Positions 22,450-32,900 of a stretch of DNA of 41,835 nt are shown here, piece by piece. Under the pieces are notes generated by a model. That model was not told the DNA's origin. It saw only the letters and a program-made list of their open reading frames with translations, and searched no databases. This stretch comes from Phoronis australis (lineage: Eukaryota > Phoronida > Phoronidae): positions 280,731 to 322,565 of the forward strand of contig NMRA01000257.1 in assembly GCA_002633005.1 (NCBI GenBank), in the 5' to 3' direction. The position numbers and the translations under genes are program-made. Numbering within the stretch: position 1 is the stretch's first letter; each line of letters starts with the position of its first letter.

Positions 22450-23953
22450 TCACCGTCTGAACAGGGAGTATGAGACGGCCGCCATTAACAAGAAGGTTCC
22501 GAGTTTGCCCGTCACTTCAACAGCACCTGTAATTAAATTACCAAAATGTGATAAAGCTGGACAAAGCAGTCATCCTACTTTCGTTACTACGGATTGATCG
22601 TTAAAATATGACCAAAATTAATGTCGACCTGAAATTGTTTTCCATTATGAAAGTTTTAAATTAAAAGCAGTCTACGACGCCTCAGCTGCACATGAAGGAA
22701 GCATCATTCTACGAACACATAACTCGTGCCAGGTTTGGCATATGTTCCTAGGTTGCTAAAGCGCCACACTTTTAAGTTTATATAATGTTACTAGAATGAC
22801 AGCTCACCGTTGTTGCCCAGCGTATCATCTATGAGAACACCGTCGTCTTTAGTTGTGACTTCAACGACAGACGGTGTGGTGCCATCGACAACTTCACTAC
22901 CACAGTATGGTACCATCGATTGCAAGAACGGTTTCATTGTTTCCGTGTAGCTCTGTTCAAGGGCCTGGCATCCCTGAATCTTAGACTTCACGCACACATT
23001 AATCTGTGTGAACATCCTAGGGTGAACAAGATAACGCATCGTTTAGAGCTTACGGTCATGGATGATGTCTATCAAATTATATCGAATTTTAAACAAACGT
23101 TTCCACTCACGATCTTCTTACGCGTCTTGCTATCAAACTTTCTAGTCTGATGAACACACTGTTGCTCAGCTAGGGGCAACAGCTGACTCGAACCAGTTGA
23201 TAGCAATACATGTATACTCACGTGCACATGTTGTCGGAACTTTGCGATGATTTCACATTCCCCTCAGCTGTTGTCTTTTGTCCGAGTACACTCTTCTGGC
23301 GATTCAATGGATCCTTAGCATTTAAGAAGGTTGATTTGTCTAGTTGCTGGTTTGATGGCGTATCCATGGCTACGCAGTCTGACAAGTCCATGGCTGCGCT
23401 ACATTCTAAAATGTTACATAGAATTTTTAAAATTAGGTTCGGCGGATTATTAAACAGGCATATCGTTTACAAAGCAAACATGAACGTTTGTAATTTGAAA
23501 ATTGTTGTTGGCTTTCCTGATTGCAATATGTTTATCTGTTTGTGAAATAGTAATGCCTTTGCTTTATGTAATAAAAGCAGCACTTCCCAAATCTTGTAAA
23601 CTTCTTGCTTTGTCTTGGGTAAAACAAACAGGGCCAGGATAATTTCTCCACACACTGTCACAGCCGTGCGGGCGTGGTCTGAGCAAGAAGTGTACGAAGA
23701 ATTACACTACACTCCTTGGTCTGAGTCTGATTTTCTACAAACATACGAACATCGCAACAGCATTAGGTTTACAGCTAAAAAGACATGAAATTCACTCCTT
23801 TTACCTGAGGAGCACATAACTTCCACCAGCGATTCATTTTGCGCTTTCTTTACTGGTTGCATCTTCATTTGGAAGTGCTGTTTGACGGTAGCGTTGCATG
23901 TATCAATCGTCCCACTGACACACTGGGCCACAGACTTGACACTATTGGCATAC
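22450..23953 (-). other. Cys-rich C-terminal module and anchor of the giant protein
   Basis: Exons 4-7 code residues 2548-2753. Two similar units are visible: QCVSGTIDTC with a Cys 27 residues later, and VCVKSKIQGC with a Cys 21 residues later (both C-V-x6-C, then MxxC or VPYC). Between them lie CSSEC and MDLSDCVAMD. The same C-x7-C spacing occurs right after the signal peptide. An acidic Thr-rich linker (VVEVTTKDDG) leads to the hydrophobic tail. This pattern suggests a small disulphide-bonded extracellular domain repeated twice. Confidence 0.7.
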
Positions 23954-26900
23954 CTGTAAAAAATAATTTAGAATTTGTCAGTAACTTTATTCCTCCAACA
24001 TGAGGTCAAAAACCTCGAAGACCAATAATGTGTTCAAAAAAATCTGCCTGCGCGCTGACCTTACTTTGGTGAGTGATAATATAGAAGTATATTAAGTTTA
24101 CTCTATGACGATTTCTATTCGCTGACATTCTTTCCATCTGCTAAAATAGATTCCCTTAGAAGTTTCAGTTTTTACATTATTTTTGTTCGACTTACATGCA
24201 GGAAGCAGACATCATTCTCTTCAGACCTTCCGCTCCCATCGTCGACCTTGCCTCTCTTAGGTAACCCAAGACGGAGGGAAGGCCTCCAGCGTCAGCGCTC
24301 AGCTTTCCAGCCTTTTTCAAGTGGCTCACTCCTGTCTGCATCAACTTATCAAACTCTGTTGTTTCTTTCATACTCATTGCACTGTACATTTTGTTGAACA
24401 TTGTTTCAAAGAGGCTCTTGCTGTTCAGCATTGCCATCATTCCACTGGAGTCCCTGTCATTCATATGGACAACTCCCGCAGCAGTAAGAACTTTACCCAT
24501 TTTACTTGCGCTGAAAGACAGGTTGCTCTTACTGAAGACGTCCATATTGCTATCAAAACCTCCGGATACGTCGAACGTCTGGTTGACCATTTTTTCGACT
24601 TCGTGTGATATATTCTTGTAAAGCTGGTCGAAGTGTAATTTGTCTCTCGTCAGCATATCATCCATACACGAACTTGTGTTCTTTAACATCCACATAAGCA
24701 TGTCACTTACTGCCCCCATTTTGGTAGTAATAGGGTTTATCCATTTCTCGGTGATGTCAAATGCTCTGTACTCGGCCGTCATGTTCAGTAAGATTTCTGT
24801 CACGTTGAAATGGTACATTTTAGACTCTTTTGCAAATTTGTGGAATAATTCGCCCATTTTTTGAGTGGCATTAAAATTCTTTTGTCTGGTCAGAAGACCA
24901 GCCAAAGAGTTGACAGATTTGTTTGGCACAAGTGGTTTACGTCCTATGAAAGCTGAGAAATTCATTTTATCAAGGGCATTTGCAACAGAGATAAAGGACA
25001 TCATGTCGAATTTATCACCAAATACTTCTGTAAGGTTCACCATATTCTCTTCCATCGTCTTTTCAACATTTGCCGTTAAGTTAGCCTTTGCCTCGGCCAT
25101 TATTTCTCTAAATGCGGAGAAGTCCAAGCTTGCAATTCGCTTAGTGTAATTCATTTGTGAGTCCTTGTCTAGTTTAGCCATGGAAGCCATCTCGTACAAC
25201 TTGTACTGAACCATGGTGGTGTAGTTTGACATCATGCCCTCCATCATTGTCTCCGCCATTCCTGTACCTATCACCATAGAGGTCTTTATTTTCATGCCTC
25301 CGTCTTGCAAAACGCTTCCAATGTCACATTGGCCTGCTCGTGTAACTTTGTTTGAAGCTACGCTTACTTTTCCAAGGCTTCCCAGGTCAAGAGTTTCTTG
25401 CTGAAGGTCCAAATTGCCAATGCCTATGAGCAAAGCGCTCAAGTTATCTTCTGGCTTAGCAATATCTTCAATCTTTTTGGGAAACGTAATGCCACTTACA
25501 TTCTTGACGACGTTCTCGGCGTCTTTCATTTCTTTAAGGCTTGCTCGCTTTTCAGACTGTCCAAGAAGACGCTTTGTACTAAGAAGTTTCATCATGCTGG
25601 ATATCAAGGCCGTTTCAAAATTTTGTTCTCCCATACCACAGTGTTGGCCAGCGTTGTTTAAAAGAGTTTTTGTAGAGAAAGGAACAGGTGAAGCCTTTAA
25701 TACAGTTTCTGCAATCATGCCATAAACAACTGTAAAACCTAAGATATCAACCATGCTAGCTTCGCTTGTTGGCCTTTGTGGCATACTGGAGTTTATCAGG
25801 GTACACACGCCTTGCTTTTTGACGTGCTCCAGAATACCATGGAATTTATAACCAATGTCTTTGAGAGATGCATTTTGACACTTAGGGTCCTTTACGTGAC
25901 ACACGCCAGTCATGTTCTTAAGCCATATCGAGACGTTGCTCATCTTTTCGTGCATTTCCTCGCTTTTGTACTTCGCCCACATTGTGTAATTCTTCACTTT
26001 TTCACTCAAATGATTACCCATGTCCGTGAGGTTTTTGGCCTTTTTCTTGACATATTCTGTGCCATTCATCATTTTGTCGTTTGCATGCTCTGTCAAGTCT
26101 GTTGTCCATTCTTTACCATACGTCAGCATCATCTTAGCTTTTTTCTCTAAACCTTCCAAAACTCTAGCCATAGCTTGCATTGTGCAGTTTGCAATAGCTT
26201 CACGTTTGTGGGTCTCGTTCATTGATTGTTTTTCTTCTGTCATATTCCTGGACATTGTCTTATTGCTGTTCCAAAACCAACTCATGTTCTCTCCTTTCAT
26301 GGTAACCATGGATACTGTTGCGTTCATTAGTCTTGTTAAGGCAGGGAACAGTTCAGCTTGTTTCTCCGTGTCTTGTGCAAAGTTGTACAGGGTCATCAGT
26401 TGCATCGCTTTCTTGTCTATACCCCATGGGTCATCTTTTTCCTTGAAGAAACTCATAACAAAGAGGAAGGCGCTCATTCTGTCGTGTGTCCATTCAGTTT
26501 TGTTATCCATGGTCATGACCTTGTATGCCATCGTATGCGCAAGGAGAGGATACAGGACACTTCTGTGATCAGCCATCATCATGGTATGATTACCAAGATA
26601 GTCTCTGTAATCTTCTGCGTACGACTTAGACATGGCGGACATCAGCACAAACATCTTCTTCCATTCGTCCACTTTTGTTTTTCCCATTTGCTCCATTATT
26701 TCCATTGGGTCAGTCGCATTTGCATGTTCCTTGATGTCTTCCATGTACGACTCCATGACGGCTATCATGATGACGTGGCGTGCATAGGAATTGAAGCTGA
26801 ACTTCTCACTGTCCATTTTCGGTTTCGCGTGCTCTAACATTTTGTTAATCTGCTCTATTTCTTGGAATGACCGTTTGATGCTGAAAGATTCCGCTGTCAT

Positions 26901-29900
26901 GTTTTCCATCATCATCATTCCCATAGCTGAACAGACTTTGCTGAAAAATACCGCCCGCTTTATATTCTTGGTCATTGGATCTTCTTGTTTCATTCCACTA
27001 TTCATCATCATCATAGACTTCATCATGTCAAGATAACTGGAGGATAGACCAAATTTGTCAGTCATGTCTTCCATCTTCTTCATAATCGCCACTCCTTTCT
27101 CAAAGTCGAACCACGTCTTGTTGCTTGTGCTATTGTCCATTTTCTTCATAGACATCCAGGTTTGGTTAGCCTCTTTCCATTTGTTATGTGTTGTATTCTT
27201 CATCTTTGCCATCCACTCTTCTTTCCAAGTCATCCAACTCATAATTGATGAGGTGACGTAGGCACCAAGATATGCTGAGGTATAGAAGTTGGTGAGTGTC
27301 ATCTTTTGCAGCATAGCACCAACGTCTGGCATGTGTGTCATTTCCCACATTGGCTGGTGCCTCTTTTTCTTGTGTTTGGTGCATTTCGGAAAATATTGTG
27401 TTATATTCGTTTTGTCAATCTTTTCCAACCATTCGTCAAGTGAAATATTATTTTTGAAGTTACCCAGCCAAGTAACAATACCAGTGATGTTTCCGTCTTT
27501 ATGGTCCATTGTTTTGTTTCCCTTTAAAATAGCGAGAAATTCAAAAATTTTCTTTTCCCACGGGTCAGACGGGTTCATTTTTTCCCAGAAACGTTTTAAT
27601 TTTTCTTGGTGCTTCTTCATCATAGATGACCATTCCCACCCCTTTGACATGTTTCTGTCAGACGATTTATTGTAATGCCAGTCCATCATCAACATTTCAG
27701 TGACTTTCTTGTCTTCCATTTCTGCCATCAAGTTAGCTGCCATAACAAAATGTGACATGTCCATTGACGACATCTTTGTCATGCCTTTGCGGAAAAAATG
27801 TTCGGGGATACCCGTATCGTATAACTCTATCATGCCGTCGATTGACTGTTTTGTGTTCACAGGCTCCCAGGACCCAAGTAGGAAAGCTTGCATAAATGGT
27901 GGCATGACGTGTTCCTTCATAATTTTCATCATTAGGTCATAATCAAACGAGGACTCCTTTCTCCAGGTTTTATTATACTTGCCGGTGATGAATTCCCAGT
28001 AAGACATGTTACTTGATTTGAACATGTCCCATTTTTCTTTCTCAAACCAGTGCTTCCAACTGCCAGGCATTTTCGATTTTGACCACCACTTCATCATGTC
28101 TGTCATGTTACCCTTGTGCCACCACTTCATCATTTCTGTCATGTTACCCTTTGACCACCAGGAATCGGAAGTATTTTTCTTTTCCCACCATCCAGACCAT
28201 TTTTCAGACGCGTTGCCTTTAGACCACCAGCTCATCCAGTCATCTGATTTGCTCCACCAAGAGTCATTACCACTCTTCCACCAGTTCATCCAACTGTGCG
28301 AAGAATCAGTCATATTCTTGGTATGCATGTCATTCCACCAGCTGGTTTTGTCTGTCCACCAACTCATCGCGGTCATGTTGCCCGACATGTCAGAGATCAT
28401 AGCGGCCATTGTTGTAGCGTTCATCGTCAGCACGCTTTGCATTGCAGCAGTAACGTTGACTGCAAACCACGACAGCCATTCAGGAAGCTGTGGTGAACCT
28501 GTAGAAACAGTCATCGCCCAAGATGTAATGTTTTGGAAAGTTTCTAAAAAGGTCTCGTTTAGCATCTTCATTTCTTGCCATATCACAGCCTTTGTCTTAT
28601 TGAGCTCTAACAAAGCGTCCAAGTATTTTAGAAGGTGTTTTGTTTCACTTTCGTATAAGTGGAATGGATTTGACTGCTGGAACCACCCTGTAAGGAATAC
28701 GTCAACCAAAGCGGAAGATGCGTTAACAATATTCGCATTTGTTGACAGCATCGTCCACCCTGTGTGTAGCGCGCTATTGTTCTTCGCTGCATCTTGAATG
28801 CTGGAAATAGCTATGCTTGCAAGGTTCATCAAATTATTTTGGTTAGTCAATGTGTTGTTGTCGATAACTGCTGACCATTGGCTTACTGTCATTTCGATCA
28901 TCATTCCGAGGTCCATGCTCATTAGGTCTGCAAGTGTCGTGTTTCCAAATACTGTGATGCTAGCTGGTGAAATAATTGATGTAATGTCAATGTATGTCGT
29001 AATGACATTAGTGAGGACAACTGTCCCATATCCCCACCAATGTCGCAGCATGGGCAGCTCTGTGTTTATGTGATAGTGTGTGGACACGCGCTGGATTAAT
29101 GCGGTGAGATTTTCCATGGTAAGATTTAGCGCCATTACATCCATCACGAGAGGATAATACATCTCATGAAGTTGAGAAATAAACTGATCGGCTACAGCCA
29201 TTGGGTAAATGACTGATTTTAAGATTGCGTCGTAGTCACTCGCGTTAGGTGACGAGAACATGTCGGAAATGTTGCGAGTCTGTAGCATGCCCATGAGTTC
29301 ACGCAGTCTTTGTGTTTCATTTGTTGCCGTGATGAAGGCGCCAGGCTGGTTTTTCAGGTTGTTCAAATCCCCAATCAAGGTGCTCAAATCTGTTGGGTTG
29401 GCAATACCGAGATACGATGTTAGGTTGTTGTAGAATCCTGACGCCTGCATGGTATGCAAAAACTCGAGATATTTGTCTACATCACGGGAAATTTTCTCTG
29501 AAACATTCAAAGTTTGGAAGAAGGATGCACTGTCTAGATTGGTTTCTAAGTAACTAATGGAGTCGTTTAGCTGCTGGATGAAGACTTGGGTGTAGTTGTC
29601 CACCATACTTTTTACCCACATTTGCTGCATAGAATGGACCTGTAACATAGACGAGGCTGCTGCTGTCAAGGTCGATGTCACATTAACAGTCATGCACCAT
29701 TCTGTCCAGTTGAACATCATCTTTTCCGTGATGTTGTGCTTGAACATCAGCTGATAAATGAACGCTACCTCGCTGTCCTGGGAAAGTGTATCGTTCATTG
29801 CGACTAGCTGGGTGTGTATCATGCGAAGCATGTCCGTCGTGTTGGCATACATTTCTTTGGCATGGCCTGAAATATTCAAATAAATAAGTGCACCCAATTG

Positions 29901-32900
29901 TACGTGTACAAACACGGGTAAATATGCGGTGTACGTGCCTTAAAACGTGACTGATTCCTAGGCTAGAAACCTGACGTCGTTGAATTTCAATGAATTTACC
30001 TTGGACAGAAATCCCCATTTCCCCATTTTTAAAATTTTAGACGTTCAGGTATATTAAAATTTCTTTTCGTTATACCCTTAGGTTTCGCTGTTACATGTTG
30101 TTTTTATTTCTGGGTAGTAAACTGGCATTAATACAATGACTTTATATTTAGTTCTGACTATGATAGTCACAACTTAATGACTGTTACATTTAGTTCTGAC
30201 TATGATAGTCACAACTTAATGAGTGTTACGTTTAGAACGTACAACTGCAGAACTTTTGGGCAAGTAAACCTTCAGGTAAGTCGTTTTAGATTATTTTATG
30301 TCACTAACATCATTATGTGGATATTTTGGGTCCAAACTGTATACAGTCGTGGCTTTTTATTTTAAAGCTAGCGAAACGCCCGTTCTCGTTCATTTTGTTC
30401 CCGGCAACTTTTGAATTAGACTCCTTGCTTCTATAGGGTCAATGTTATAAGAAAACTAAACCCTATTTTGCGATTTCAACGAATTCTCGTTCTGTCACCT
30501 GCTAATGCATCACTGACGTCACACCTGAGTGATAAGAGCAAAATGCAACTAAAAGACATTCTCTCTTCGTCATAGATTGGATATTTTTGTTTTTGGCGGG
30601 TGATCTTCCCGTATAGTTGTCGTGTAAGTCACTTAAAGCGTAGTTAACTGCAAAATAAACTACTTCTCTGTGTTTTTCATGACTCAGAAACTTACTTGAG
30701 AACTCCAGGATGGCTCCTGCTAGATAGTTGTCTAACCAGGTAGGGTCGGAGACATTCAGCCCACCAGTCATGTTGGCAATCATCTCCATCATGTCCGTGT
30801 CGTTCTTGGCGGCCATCATGCTCGCTTTCTGTGCAGCTTGCATTTCCGTGAGATACGACATGAAAAACGATTTGTATCCTAAAGTGTCGATTCCTGCTTG
30901 AATTGCTGTCATGTTTGGCAGTGCCGGCAATGTCATATTTAACATAGTTTGTGCCATCATAGAGGCGTGACCGTAACCCATGTGTATCATGTCAATGGTA
31001 GAAATGTTGGCGGTTTGTTGTTGGAGAGAAGATATCATAATGCTAATGGCGTCGGTGACGTTTGTTTTACCGTCAATGACAGAGGTTAGGATTGGTATCA
31101 TGGAACTTACGGACGAAACGTTGAGATGAACGAGCATTGGTTTAACTTGAGGTTCGAATGTTTGCCACAGGTCTGTAGCAGAAGTAATGTTCACATCGCC
31201 GTCAATGATTCTTAGCAAACCCGGAATTAATGGCGTCACCAGCTCCAGACTGATGTTCATCATCTCCAGATTTTGCTTGAGTTGCTCTCCATGCATGCTC
31301 CAAACTTCCTTTGCACTCATAGACATTATTGCCGTAACATTGAGGTCGCCACTGAGTATAGGAAGTGCCCACGTGGGAACGGAAACGTTGAAACTTTGTA
31401 AAATCATCAGAAGATTCGAATCTTTAATGATTGCTTGAACAACGGATGCCATGACAACTGGGTTAAATGTCTGATTTTGCATATTTGTGAGAAAATGGAT
31501 CAATTTTGGAAGTTCCGCTACTTTTTCCCAGTCAACACCAGGGATGGTGACGTTGTACTTGCCTAACATGTCAGGGAACTCTTTCAGCATCATCTGCCAG
31601 TCCATCTGAGTGCCGTTCATTGACGACATCTTTGTATAAATGGTTGTCATAAGGTGTTCGAGTAGACGGAAGTCCATGTGTTGCATTGACATATTGAAAT
31701 GGGCAAGTAACATTGGAAGTTTTTCAAACATGGCTGTCATATTGGGAGACGTCTTGTTCATGTGCTTCATTTCAACCATTGGCAACATCCAAGTTGGCAC
31801 CGTCATGTTCGTCTTCTCCATGATGCCTGAAAAGACAGATTTCATCAGGACAACCATGTGAGACCAGTCCATGCCATCCTTTTGCTTCATGCCTTTGCTT
31901 CCTACCATGGACATCATCCAATCGGGCATTGTCATGTTAAAGCTTCGCATGATCCCAGAGATGTAGTTATGTGCTTTTTCCATCATGCCGTATGAACCAT
32001 TCATTTTTCCCGTCATGCTCCAGTCCATTCCAGACATGTTTCTCATTTTGGCCATCATACTCCAATCCATATCACTCTTTTGTTGCCCGTCTTTACTTTG
32101 GAACATAGACATAATACTTTGGATGATTTTCACCATATAGTTATGCGCTTTGCCCATCATGGTCCAGTCCATACTGTTGGAGCTATTCATTTTTTTCATC
32201 ATACCCCAGTCCATTCCTGACGCGTTTTTCATTTTGGCCATCTTACTCCAGTCCACATCCTGATCTTTTGACATTCCCTCTGGCGTCATGATGAATTGTT
32301 CCGTAACGTAAGTCATGACTTTCCCCATCATGTCCCAATCCATATCCATGACCCGTGTAACCATACCCATCATGACGTCCATTTCCATCGGCGGTGTGAT
32401 GTTGTACGCGACCATCATACCTTTGATCATAGGTTCAAGACTGCGCACAAACACTAGCATGGACCCTTGGTCGTTTGTTCTGTTCGTGTCACCCAACTGC
32501 TCCAGCCCAGCTGTCGCAGTTTCTCTCGTCTTGTTTCGAAGCATGTTCTTCATCTTCGTCTGCTCTGTTGCCACACATTGTTTAGGTCTGTCCAAGTCAC
32601 ATGTAGCAGAAACTAGGCTCAGACCTGAAAGAACAACAGTACATTGCTATCAGTTCCTAGTTTAGTAGCTAAAGTGAGAACGGTTTGCAATGCAAAGTGA
32701 GAATGTTTTAGTTCAATCGCACTTTTCAAAAGCCCTCTGTATGTTTGATTAGACGAAGCGACACTGACTGCACGGAATTACGTGTTCTTTAAACTTTTCG
32801 TTTAGCGTCCACCAAATTTCTTCCCTATGGTAAAAGTTTACAATGTTGGAACTGATTAAACCTTTGTGGCAAGATGCGAAAGCTATATCGACAGACTGCA

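Noticed and set aside
24321-29073. Many plus-strand open frames (up to 263 codons, 28006-28797) opposite the large exon
   Set aside because: They are mirror frames of the Met/Trp/Lys-rich coding strand, with no start context, domain or splice sites of their own.
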